39,189 bases of DNA from an uncultured Frankiales bacterium (GTDB lineage Bacteria > Actinomycetota > Actinomycetes > Mycobacteriales > SCTD01). This document shows, piece by piece, positions 8,901 to 16,258 of the stretch. A program made the translations under genes and the position numbers. The DNA lies in assembly GCA_946479905.1 (NCBI GenBank), contig CAMLIA010000016.1, forward strand, positions 1-39,189, in the 5' to 3' direction. The notes under the pieces are model-generated. The model was not told where the DNA came from. It did not search any database and saw nothing but the letters and a program-made list of their open reading frames with translations. Each line of letters starts with the position of its first letter. The first letter of the stretch is position 1.

Positions 8901-9722
8901 ATGGCGAAGAGCGTGCGCGACCAGCTGCGGTGGAACGGCGCGCTGCCGGATCCCCGTGACACCCCAGGGGTGAAGGGGAAGTCGACCGCCCGCAAGGAGA
9001 CTGCCGCGCTCGCCCCGCGGCTCGCCGACCTGCAGGAGCGGCTGTTCGCCAACGGCCACGTCGGAGGGCAGCAGCGGCTGCTCCTGCTGCTGCAGGGCAT
9101 GGACGCGAGCGGCAAGGACGGCACCGTCAAGCACGTCGTCGGGCAGGTCAACCCGGCCGGGTGCCGGATCACGTCCTTCGGAGCCCCGACCAAGGTTGAG
9201 CTCGCCCACGACTTCCTCTGGCGCATCACGAACGCGCTCCCCGCCGCGGGCCAGCTCGGCGTCTTCAACCGCTCGCAGTACGAGGACGTGCTCATCGTCC
9301 GGGTGCACGACCTGGTCCCGAGGGCGGTGTGGAGCCGCCGGTACGCCCGCATCAACACCTGGGAGAAGCGGGTTGCCGCACAGGGCACGTCGCTCATCAA
9401 GGTGTTCCTGCACATCAGCAAGGACGAGCAGAAGCAGCGGCTGCTCGAGCGCCTGGACGACCCGACCAAGCACTGGAAGGTCGGGACCGCCGACATCCCG
9501 GAGCGGCAGCGCTGGGACGACTACCAGCAGGCCTACCTCGCCGCGCTCGACAGGTGCAGCACCGACGACGCGCCGTGGTACGTCGTGCCGGCCGACCGGA
9601 AGTGGTACCGCGACTGGGCGATCAGCAACCTGCTGCTCGAGACGCTGACCGACCTGGACCTGAGCTGGCCGGAGCGCCCGGACCTGGACCTCGACGCGAT
9701 GCGCGCCGAGCTGCTCGGCTAG
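8901..9722 (+). CDS. ppk2: Polyphosphate kinase 2 family protein (class III-like)
   Basis: PPK2 enzymes use inorganic polyphosphate to phosphorylate nucleotides. It has 273 residues from ATG 8901. The P-loop is GMDASGKDGT at 66-75. NPAGCRITSFGAPT follows. The Walker B/lid region is FNRSQYEDV at 122-130, then WSRRYARINTWEK near 144-156, and the C-terminal WYVVPADRKWYRDWAI. The DGTVKHV, HDFLWRI and FNRSQYEDVLIVRVH wording is close to class III PPK2s known to phosphorylate both AMP and ADP, so energy salvage from polyphosphate is the likely role; class assignment is inference. Its stop TAG at 9720-9722 shares the palindrome CTAG with the stop of the convergent gene. Confidence 0.92.
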   Translation: MAKSVRDQLRWNGALPDPRDTPGVKGKSTARKETAALAPRLADLQERLFANGHVGGQQRLLLLLQGMDASGKDGTVKHVVGQVNPAGCRITSFGAPTKVELAHDFLWRITNALPAAGQLGVFNRSQYEDVLIVRVHDLVPRAVWSRRYARINTWEKRVAAQGTSLIKVFLHISKDEQKQRLLERLDDPTKHWKVGTADIPERQRWDDYQQAYLAALDRCSTDDAPWYVVPADRKWYRDWAISNLLLETLTDLDLSWPERPDLDLDAMRAELLG

Positions 9723-10099
9723 GCGGAACGGACCCGGAGCTCGACCCAGACCCGCTTGCCGTCGGCGTCGCCCTGCACGCCGTAGCGGCTGGACAGCGCG
9801 TCGACGAGCAGCAGCCCCCGGCCGCCCTCGTCGGACGACAGCGCTGCGCGCGGCCGCAGCGGCCGGGTGGAGCCGTCCCGGACCTCCAGCCGCACCCCGT
9901 CGCCGAGCGCCGAGACCGAGATCTGGATGTCGGTGCCGGCGTGCCGCACCGCGTTGGCGACGAGCTCGGTCACCACCAGGGCGACGTCGTCGCACAGGCT
10001 GGCCATCCCCCACGCCACGCACTGCGTCGTGACGATCTCCCGGGCCTCAGAGGCCGAGGCGGCGCGCGGCGGAAGCACTGCGACGACGACGTCGCTCAC
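9719..10099 (-). CDS. RsbW-like ATP-binding protein (anti-sigma factor / serine kinase type)
   Basis: This is a 126-residue GHKL ATPase domain on its own. The N-box is DVALVVTELVANAVRHAGTD, the G1 box LEVRDGSTRPLRP and the G2 box DEGGRGLLLVDALSSRYGV. Stand-alone proteins of this kind in actinobacteria act as anti-sigma factors or anti-anti-sigma kinases of the RsbW/SpoIIAB group. Start is GTG 10099 (MSDVVVAVLPP) with AGGAAGG 7 nt upstream; the frame is open further but lacks family similarity. No sigma factor or anti-anti-sigma gene adjoins it. A SigB-type promoter lies upstream (10140-10164), suggesting it belongs to a stress regulon. It overlaps the convergent ppk2 gene by 4 bp. Confidence 0.85.
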   Translation of the reverse strand: MSDVVVAVLPPRAASASEAREIVTTQCVAWGMASLCDDVALVVTELVANAVRHAGTDIQISVSALGDGVRLEVRDGSTRPLRPRAALSSDEGGRGLLLVDALSSRYGVQGDADGKRVWVELRVRSA

Positions 10100-10139
10100 G
10101 TGCGTGCCTTCCTGACGAACCCCCTGTGTGCGGAAGGGA

Positions 10140-10164
10140 GTACCCATCCCGCGGGAGTTCACTC
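10140..10164 (-). promoter_or_regulatory. SigB-type promoter of the RsbW-like gene
   Basis: On the minus strand GAGT (10164-10161) and GGGTAC (10145-10140) are 15 bp apart. This fits the GNNT-N14-16-GGGTAC/T consensus described for Streptomyces SigB promoters. It lies about 40 bp before the GTG of a gene of the anti-sigma type. The GNNT part is degenerate, so most of the support comes from GGGTAC and its position. Confidence 0.4.
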
Positions 10165-10611
10165 ACCGTCGCCGGGCGGCGCCTGCCACCAGGCGAGGAC
10201 GTACCCGTCCAGGTCGTACCTGAACAGCCCCACGCAGCCCTTCGCCGTCTTGCAGAAGACCGGCTGGATGTCCTCGGCCTCGCCACCGCCGCTGAAGTCG
10301 GAGGCGACGAGGCCGGCGTCGTCCTGCTTCCAGCCGTCGTTCTTCATCGCGAGGAACAGCGCGTCACTGGCGTCGCGCACGTCCCCGTGCGTGCGCACCG
10401 TCAGGAAGGTGCGCGGCCCGTTGAGGCTGTCGCAGCCCACGAGCTCGTTGCCGCTGTTGCAGTTGCTGCGGACGTGGGCCAGCGACTGGCCGGCAGGCAG
10501 CGGCAGGTCCGGTCGGGGCGGCACGGCCGCCCGCAGCCCCAGGAAGGTCCCGGCGGCGCCGAGCACGACGATCGCGGCGAGCCCCCCGACCAGGTTGCGA
10601 CGGTCGACCAC
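10159..10611 (-). CDS. Membrane-anchored protein, unknown function
   Basis: This is a 150-residue protein. I chose GTG 10611 (MVDRRNLVGGLAAIVVLGAA), which falls 23 nt after the MFS stop; the frame extends to 10662 inside the MFS gene but would put a basic stretch in front of the membrane segment. One N-terminal transmembrane helix (about residues 6-25) is followed by a likely extracytoplasmic domain. Four Cys occur as two pairs (NCNSGNELVGC; FCKTAKGC), plausibly disulphide-bonded outside the cell. DASDALFLAMKNDGWKQDD and LFRYDLDGYVLAWWQA are conserved-looking but not a family I can name. It is likely co-transcribed with the MFS transporter. Confidence 0.7.
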   Translation of the reverse strand: MVDRRNLVGGLAAIVVLGAAGTFLGLRAAVPPRPDLPLPAGQSLAHVRSNCNSGNELVGCDSLNGPRTFLTVRTHGDVRDASDALFLAMKNDGWKQDDAGLVASDFSGGGEAEDIQPVFCKTAKGCVGLFRYDLDGYVLAWWQAPPGDGE

Positions 10612-10633
10612 AGCCGGGACGGTACCCCGACGG

Positions 10634-11839
10634 TCAGGCCGGCTCGGGGACCCGCGCGGCACGGAGCGCCCGGAGACCGAGCGCCGAGGACGCGATCGTG
10701 AGCGCGCCCGTCGCCAGGGTGGCGAGGAACGCGGCCTGCGCGCCGTGCGCGTCGACGAGCAACCCGGCGAGCGCCGTGCCCATCGCGGCGCCCCCGAAGA
10801 TCATGCTGCCGTTCCAGGCGAAGGCCTCCGTGACCGTCCCGGCGGGCGCCGAGGACCCGATGAGGACGCTGTTGCAGGCGCTGAACGGCGCGATCGTCGT
10901 CCCCGCGACGAGCAGCAGCCCGCCCAGGAGCAGGACGTCGGGCGCCAGGACCGGGAGCGCCGCGGCGATGCCGTTCACCGTGACCAGCAGCGGCAGCTGC
11001 CGGGACGCGGCCCTGCTCAGGTGCAGCCCGCCGTAGACCAGCCCACCGAGGATCGAGCCGAGGCTCCACACGGCCAGCACGACCCCGGCGGCGGACCGGG
11101 TGTGGCCCTGCTCCTCCACGAAGGCGAGGACCCCGACCTCGATGGTGCCGAACCCGGTCCCGATCCAGAGGACGTTGAGCAGGCAGGCCCGCACGACCGG
11201 GCTCACCAGCGGCCCGAGCAGGCTGGTCGGGCGCGCCTCGTGCGGGACGACGGCCCGCACCCGGGGGTTGGCCGCCAGGCCCAGGGCACCGGCACCCGCG
11301 ACGACGCCGCAGGCGAGCACGCCCGCCTCCGGCGCCAGCAGGGCGAGGGCGCCGACCAGCAGCGGCCCGAGCACGAAGCACAGCTCCACGACGACCGACT
11401 CCAGGGAGTACGCCGTGGTCAGCTGCCGGCCCTCGACCAGCTGCCCCCAGAGGGCGCGCATGACCGAGCCCAGCGGCGGCACCGTGAAGCCGATGAGCAC
11501 GGCGGCCGCGGCCATCAGCGACGTCGGCGCGCCGAGGTCGGCGAGCAGGACGAGCAGCCCGAACGCGAGGGGCTGGGTGAGCCCGGTGAGGCGGAGGACC
11601 GGCGACGGCCCACGCCGGTCGGCCGCCCGCGCCCGGTACGGCGCCGCGGCGGCGAAGCTCAGCGCATACGCGGCGCTGACGAAACCGGCGTCGGCGTAGC
11701 TGCCGGTGGCCGCGCGGACCAGCAGCAGCAGCGCGAGCCCGGTCATGCCGAGCGCCAGCCGCCCGAGGACGCTGGTGATCAGGGCGGCCGCGGCACCCGG
11801 CGGCGCGAGCACCTCGCCGTACCTCCGGAACACCCCCAC
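10634..11839 (-). CDS. MFS transporter, 12-helix type
   Basis: This is a 401-residue integral membrane protein with about 12 hydrophobic helices, e.g. LALGMTGLALLLLVRA, LAFGLLVLLADL, LESVVVELCFVLGPLLVGAL and GVVLAVWSLGSILGGLVYGG. The R-x-A-D-R-R-G loop between helices 2 and 3 matches the MFS motif A region. No substrate can be deduced; the family contains drug and sugar exporters. The start is GTG 11839 (MGVFRRYGEVL), which lies 6 nt after a TAGGGT -10 element, so the mRNA is probably leaderless. It is followed by the membrane-anchored unknown gene. Confidence 0.85.
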   Translation of the reverse strand: MGVFRRYGEVLAPPGAAAALITSVLGRLALGMTGLALLLLVRAATGSYADAGFVSAAYALSFAAAAPYRARAADRRGPSPVLRLTGLTQPLAFGLLVLLADLGAPTSLMAAAAVLIGFTVPPLGSVMRALWGQLVEGRQLTTAYSLESVVVELCFVLGPLLVGALALLAPEAGVLACGVVAGAGALGLAANPRVRAVVPHEARPTSLLGPLVSPVVRACLLNVLWIGTGFGTIEVGVLAFVEEQGHTRSAAGVVLAVWSLGSILGGLVYGGLHLSRAASRQLPLLVTVNGIAAALPVLAPDVLLLGGLLLVAGTTIAPFSACNSVLIGSSAPAGTVTEAFAWNGSMIFGGAAMGTALAGLLVDAHGAQAAFLATLATGALTIASSALGLRALRAARVPEPA

Positions 11840-11845
11840 CCCGCC

Positions 11846-11876
11846 ACCCTAGGACCGCCCATGAGTGCTTACGGGC
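11846..11876 (-). promoter_or_regulatory. MFS promoter with overlapping palindrome
   Basis: On the minus strand TAGGGT (11851-11846) is a very good actinobacterial -10 and ends 6 nt before the GTG. Directly upstream, at 11857-11876, is the imperfect palindrome GCCCATGAGTGCTTACGGGC (7 of 10 symmetric pairs), covering the -10/-35 spacer, a usual place for a repressor operator. No TetR/MarR gene adjoins the transporter. Confidence 0.4.
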
Positions 11877-11905
11877 TTGCGATCTCGAGCGGCGGTCTCA
11901 GGGGG

Positions 11906-12652
11906 TCAGTCGGCGGGGACCCAGGAGGGCGGGCGCTTCTCGCGGAAGGCGGCGATGCCCTCGACGGCCTCGGGGCTGCCGAAGAGCGCGGCCGAGAGGG
12001 CCTGGGTGTGCTCGAAGGCCTGCTCGCGCGGCATCGCCGGCACCTCGCGCAGCAGCTGCTTCGACGCGGCCAGCCCCTGCGGGCTGCCGGCGACGAGCTC
12101 CGAGAGCAGCTCGGTCACGGCGTCGTCGAGGTCGAGCGGCGGCACGGCCCGGTTGATCAACCCGACCTCCGCGGCCCGGGCGGCGGTGATCTTGCGGCCG
12201 GTCAGGAACAGCTCGGCGGCGTCCGCCCGGGACAGCTTCGGCAGGCAGACCACCGAGATCATGGCGGGCGCCAGCCCGATCCGGACCTCGGTGAACCCGA
12301 AGGTGACGTCGCTGGCGGCCAGGCTCAGGTCGGCCGCAGCGGCCAGCCCGACGCCACCGCCCATGGCGGGCCCGCGCAGGACCGCGACGACGGGCTTGGG
12401 CGCGTCCTGCATGAGGGTGAGCACCTCGGGAAAGCCGAAGCGGGCCTCCTCCTGACCGCCGCCCTTCAGGTCGGCACCGGCGCAGAAGACCGGGCCGTCG
12501 TGGGTCAGCAGCACGACCCGGACCGCGTCGTCGGCGAGCGCCTTGGTCAGCCCGTCGCCCAGGCCGTTGATGAGGCGCGCGTTGAGCGCGTTGCGGTTGT
12601 CGACCTCGTCCAGGGTGAGGACGGCGACGCCGCGGGTGACCTCGTACCTCAC
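11906..12652 (-). CDS. Enoyl-CoA hydratase/isomerase family protein
   Basis: This is a 248-residue crotonase-fold protein that probably hydrates the enoyl-CoA (glutaconyl-CoA type) product of the carboxylase encoded upstream. Oxyanion-hole segments are visible: HDGPVFCAGADLKGG and GPAMGGGVGLAAAADLSLA. The catalytic-Glu segment FGFTEVRIGLAPAMIS follows, then a helical C-terminal tail. Start GTG 12652 (MRYEVTRGVAVLTLDEVDNRNALN) overlaps the AtuA-family stop as GTGA. It is the last gene of a five-gene overlapping operon. In Pseudomonas the equivalent position in the citronellol/geraniol pathway is AtuE (isohexenylglutaconyl-CoA hydratase); in leucine catabolism it is methylglutaconyl-CoA hydratase. 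The substrate here is not determined. Confidence 0.9.
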   Translation of the reverse strand: MRYEVTRGVAVLTLDEVDNRNALNARLINGLGDGLTKALADDAVRVVLLTHDGPVFCAGADLKGGGQEEARFGFPEVLTLMQDAPKPVVAVLRGPAMGGGVGLAAAADLSLAASDVTFGFTEVRIGLAPAMISVVCLPKLSRADAAELFLTGRKITAARAAEVGLINRAVPPLDLDDAVTELLSELVAGSPQGLAASKQLLREVPAMPREQAFEHTQALSAALFGSPEAVEGIAAFREKRPPSWVPAD

Positions 12653-14370
12653 AGGAACGCCTCCGGGACGTCGACGTGCTTGGCCCGGAGGTACTCCCCG
12701 AGCGACTTGGCCTGCGGGTCCAGCCGGGTGCTGGAGGCGACGCCCTCGCCGAGCAGCCCCTGCAGGACGAAGTTGAGGGCTCGCAGGTTGGGCAGCTCGA
12801 ACCGCTCGACGCGTCCGGCTTCCGGCAGCAGCTCCTTCAGCTTGTCGACGGTGAGCAGCTGCTCGAGCCAGGCGTACTGCTCGTCGGTCCGCACCCAGAC
12901 GCCGAGGTTCGCGTCGCCGCCCTTGTCCCCCGAGCGCGCTCCCGCCACCAGCCCGAGCGGCACCCGCCGGGTGGGCCCGGTCGGAACGGCGGCTCGACGG
13001 ACAGCGGGTACGTCGGCAGTGGTCGCACCCGTGAGGGTCGGCGCCACGTGGACCACCTCGTCCCCCAACGTGACCTCGTGCGTGAGGAGCTCGCTCGGGA
13101 TGAGCGCGGGCCAGTAGACGCCGTAGGCCTGGCTGCTGGACGGGCCGCCGAAGAAGCCGGGGTAGCTCGCGAGCGCGAGCTCGGTGATGGCTCCGGACAG
13201 CGCCCGGCCGAACTTGTCGGGGTTGGCGTCCTTCATCGAGACCCGCAGCTGCGCGACGGCGGTCTCGTTGCGCTGCGGGTCCTGCTGGTCGCTGCGGATG
13301 AGGTCGGTCTCGACGTGCTCGAAGTAGCCGCGCCCCCCTGGCAGGGCGGCGAACAGGCCGTCGAGGAGCAGCTCGGCCTTCTGCTCGATGTCGAGACCGA
13401 CGAGCAGGAAGGTGTAGGTGGCCTTGGTGGCGCCGGCGAGGTTGAGGCACACCTTGGACGTCACCGGCGGCGCTTCGCCCTTGACACCGCTGATCCGGAC
13501 CCGGTCCTTGCCGTCGTCGGTGAGGGTGATGCTGTCGAAGCGGGCGGTGACGTCGGGGTTGAGGTAGCGCGGGCCGCCGATCTCGTAGAGCAGCTGGGCG
13601 GTGACGGTGCCGGTGGTCACGGCGCCGCTGTGGGCCTCGTGCTTGGTGATGACGCTGGAGCCGTCGGCGGCGATCTCGGCGATCGGGAAGCCGGGGTGGA
13701 TGAGGTTCGGGACCTCGGTGAAGAAGGAGTAGTTCCCGCCGGTGGCCTGGGTGCCGCACTCGATGACGTGCCCGGCGACCAGCGCACCGGCGAGGGCGTC
13801 CCAGTCGTCGCGGGCCCAGCGGTGGTGGTGGGCGGCCGGCGCCACGACGATGGCGGCGTCGGTGGTGCGGCCGGTGATGACGATGTCGGCGCCGCGGTCG
13901 AGAGCGTCGACGATGCCCCAGCCGCCGAGGTAGGCGTTCGCGGTGAGCACGGTGCGGTCGCCGAGCGGTTCGCCGGTGTCGAGGTTGGTGAGGTCCCCGA
14001 GCTCGGCGATCCGCGGGAGGACGTCGTCGCCGGTCACGTAGGCGATCCGCGGGTTGAGGCCGAGTCCTGCGGCGACGGTCTCGACGGCCTGGGCGCAGCC
14101 GCGCGGGTTGAGCCCACCGGCATTGGCGACGACCTTGATCCCGCGTTCGAGGCAGGTCCCCATGACCTGCTCCATCTGCCGGACGAAGGTCTTGGCGAAC
14201 CCGCCGTCCGGGTTCTTCAGCTTGTCCTTGAACAGGATGAGCATGGTCAGCTCGGCGAGCCAGTCGCCGGTGAGGACGTCGATCGGGCCGTCCTCGACCA
14301 TCTCCCGGGCGGCGGCGAGCCGGTCGCCGTAGAAGCCGCTGCAGTTCGCGATCCGGATGGGCTCAGTCAT
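12649..14370 (-). CDS. AtuA-family protein (DUF1446, acyclic terpene utilisation)
   Basis: This is a 573-residue protein of the AtuA/DUF1446 family, required for acyclic terpene utilisation in Pseudomonas but without a proven biochemical activity. Visible features: N-terminal IRIANCSGFYGDR, DVLTGDWLAELTM, IKVVANAGGLNPRGCAQAV, GGWGIVDALDRGADIVITGR, and VIECGTQATGGNYSFF. The C-terminal about 110 residues (LGLVAGARSGDKGGDANLGVWV onward) match the small AtuA ferredoxin-fold-like domain. The start is ATG 14370 (MTEPIRIANCS), overlapping the biotin carboxylase 3' end by 8 bp. Its stop overlaps the enoyl-CoA hydratase gene. Its place between acyl-CoA carboxylase and hydratase genes suggests a job on a branched or unsaturated acyl-CoA; this is inference from context. 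Confidence 0.9.
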   Translation of the reverse strand: MTEPIRIANCSGFYGDRLAAAREMVEDGPIDVLTGDWLAELTMLILFKDKLKNPDGGFAKTFVRQMEQVMGTCLERGIKVVANAGGLNPRGCAQAVETVAAGLGLNPRIAYVTGDDVLPRIAELGDLTNLDTGEPLGDRTVLTANAYLGGWGIVDALDRGADIVITGRTTDAAIVVAPAAHHHRWARDDWDALAGALVAGHVIECGTQATGGNYSFFTEVPNLIHPGFPIAEIAADGSSVITKHEAHSGAVTTGTVTAQLLYEIGGPRYLNPDVTARFDSITLTDDGKDRVRISGVKGEAPPVTSKVCLNLAGATKATYTFLLVGLDIEQKAELLLDGLFAALPGGRGYFEHVETDLIRSDQQDPQRNETAVAQLRVSMKDANPDKFGRALSGAITELALASYPGFFGGPSSSQAYGVYWPALIPSELLTHEVTLGDEVVHVAPTLTGATTADVPAVRRAAVPTGPTRRVPLGLVAGARSGDKGGDANLGVWVRTDEQYAWLEQLLTVDKLKELLPEAGRVERFELPNLRALNFVLQGLLGEGVASSTRLDPQAKSLGEYLRAKHVDVPEAFL

Positions 14371-16258
14371 GCAGCACCACCAGCAGGTCACCGGCAGCGA
14401 CCTGGTCGCCGACGGAGGCACGCACCTCAGCGACGGTGCCGTCGGCTGGCGCGGTGATGCGGTGCTCCATCTTCATCGCCTCCACCACGACGAGCAGCTG
14501 ACCCGCCTGCACGACGTCGCCGGCCGTGACGGCGACGGCGATGACGCCGCCCGGGAGCGGGGCCACGAGACCACCCTCCACCACGTCCTTGTCCCGTTGC
14601 GGGAAGCGCGGCTCGAGGTGCAGCTCGACCTCGCCGACCCACCATCGGTCCCCGGCACTGCGGACGTCGACGCGGTGCCGGACGCCGTCGATCTCGGCCT
14701 CGATCGCGTGCTCGGTGACGGCGAGGACGCTGGCGTTCCAGGCCTTGTCGTTCGCGGTGACGTCGAAGCTGCCGTCCCGGCGGGCCCGGTAGGTGAGGTC
14801 GACCGTCACCTCTCCGCAGCGGTAGGTGAAGGCCTCGGCGGGCAGCACGCCGTTGCGCCAGCCCGGTGGGAAGCCACCGAGCGGCGAGGCCGCCCGGCGC
14901 CAGGCCTGCGTCGTCAGGGCGGCGAGCACCGCGCAGTGCTCGAGCTGAGCGACGTACACCTCCTTGGCCCGCGGCGGGTCGTGGCGGTCGATGAAGTCGG
15001 TGGTGGTGTCGCCTTCGAGGAAGGCGTCGTGCCGCAGGACCCCGACGAGGAAGTCGCGGTTGGTGACGGTGCCTTGAACGGCGGTCCGTTCGAGGGCGAG
15101 GGCGAGGGCGAGGGCGGCTTCGGTCCGGGTGGGGGCGTGGGTGATGACCTTGGCGAGCATCGGGTCGAACTCGACGCCGATGACGCTGCCGGACTCGATG
15201 CCGCTGTCGTAGCGGGCGCCGGGGGCGGGCTGCCAGGTCAGGACGGTGCCGGTGACGGGCAGGAAGTCGTTGGCCGGGTCCTCGGCGTAGAGCCGGGCCT
15301 CGACGGCGTGGCCGGTGAGGGTGACATCGGCCTGGGTGAAGGTGAGCGGCTCTCCCTGGGCGACGAGCAGCTGCTGCCGGACCAGGTCCAGGCCGGTGAC
15401 CAGCTCGGTGACGGGGTGCTCGACCTGCAGCCGGGTGTTGACCTCCAGGAAGTAGAACTCGCGGCCGTCGAGGAGGAACTCCACAGTGCCCGCGTTGCTG
15501 TAGCCGATGGCCTTCGCTGCGGCCAGCGCGGCGTCGCCGAGGCGTTCGCGGAGGTCGGCGTCGACCGCGGGTGAGGGGGCTTCCTCGATGATCTTCTGGT
15601 GCCGACGCTGGATGGAGCACTCGCGCTCGCCGAGGTGGACGAGGTTGCCGTGGCGGTCGCCGAGGATCTGCACCTCGACGTGCCGGGCACCGGTGAGGTA
15701 GCGCTCGAGGAAGACGGTGTCGTCGCCGAACGCGGCCTGTGCCTCCCGGCGGGCACCGGCCAGCGCCTCGCCGAGGTCGGCGGCGGAGGTGACGACGCGC
15801 ATGCCCTTGCCGCCACCGCCCATCGCGGCCTTCACCAGCACCGGGAAGTGACCCTCCGGCGCGTCCAGGGTCGGGACGCCCGCGGCGGCCATCAGCTTCT
15901 TGGCCTGGAGCTTGTCGCCCATCGCCGCGATCGCCTCCGGCGCCGGCCCGACCCAGGTCAGGCCGGCGTCGATCACCGCCTGCGCGAAGGCGGCGTTCTC
16001 CGACAGGAACCCGTACCCGGGGTGCACGGCGTCCGCGCCGGCGCGCTTCGCGGCGTCGAGCACCTTGCCGGCGTCGAGATAGCTCTCGGCGGCGGTCTGC
16101 CCGCGCAGCGCCACCGCGACGGTCGCCTCGCGGGCGAAGGGCGCCATCGCGTCGCCGTCGGCGTAGACCGCGATCGTGTCGATGCCCATCGCGTGGGCGG
16201 TCCGGATGACGCGACGGGCGATCTCGCCGCGGTTCGCGACCAGCAGCCGCCGGATCAC
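14363..16258 (-). CDS. Acyl-CoA carboxylase alpha subunit (biotin carboxylase + BCCP)
   Basis: This is a 631-residue protein carrying ATP-dependent biotin carboxylation and the biotin carrier. The N-terminal fold begins IRRLLVANRGEIARRVIRTA. The ATP-grasp glycine loop is AAMGGGGKGMRVV, RECSIQRRHQKIIEEAPSP follows, then EFYFLEVNTRLQVEHPVTE. The C-terminal biotinyl domain contains EAMKMEH with the biotin lysine at 596. The architecture is that of methylcrotonyl-, geranyl- and long-chain acyl-CoA carboxylases. Start GTG 16258 overlaps the carboxyltransferase stop as GTGA. The substrate is set by the partner carboxyltransferase; with AtuA and an enoyl-CoA hydratase alongside, 3-methylcrotonyl- or geranyl-CoA-like substrates are likely. 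Confidence 0.93.
   Translation of the reverse strand: MIRRLLVANRGEIARRVIRTAHAMGIDTIAVYADGDAMAPFAREATVAVALRGQTAAESYLDAGKVLDAAKRAGADAVHPGYGFLSENAAFAQAVIDAGLTWVGPAPEAIAAMGDKLQAKKLMAAAGVPTLDAPEGHFPVLVKAAMGGGGKGMRVVTSAADLGEALAGARREAQAAFGDDTVFLERYLTGARHVEVQILGDRHGNLVHLGERECSIQRRHQKIIEEAPSPAVDADLRERLGDAALAAAKAIGYSNAGTVEFLLDGREFYFLEVNTRLQVEHPVTELVTGLDLVRQQLLVAQGEPLTFTQADVTLTGHAVEARLYAEDPANDFLPVTGTVLTWQPAPGARYDSGIESGSVIGVEFDPMLAKVITHAPTRTEAALALALALERTAVQGTVTNRDFLVGVLRHDAFLEGDTTTDFIDRHDPPRAKEVYVAQLEHCAVLAALTTQAWRRAASPLGGFPPGWRNGVLPAEAFTYRCGEVTVDLTYRARRDGSFDVTANDKAWNASVLAVTEHAIEAEIDGVRHRVDVRSAGDRWWVGEVELHLEPRFPQRDKDVVEGGLVAPLPGGVIAVAVTAGDVVQAGQLLVVVEAMKMEHRITAPADGTVAEVRASVGDQVAAGDLLVVLHD

Noticed and set aside
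10113..10121. A plus-strand TGACGAACC near the RsbW-like gene
   Set aside because: No GTAG follows at 24 nt and no plus-strand gene lies downstream, so it is not counted as a member of the TGACGAAC-N24-GTAG set.
10622..10627. A second GGGTAC before the membrane-anchored unknown gene
   Set aside because: No GNNT at 14-16 bp upstream, so the SigB-type pattern is not met.
11853..11897. GACCGCC/GGCGGTC inverted repeat as a terminator after the enoyl-CoA hydratase gene
   Set aside because: The stem is only 7 bp with a 31-nt loop and overlaps the MFS promoter region; too weak to call.
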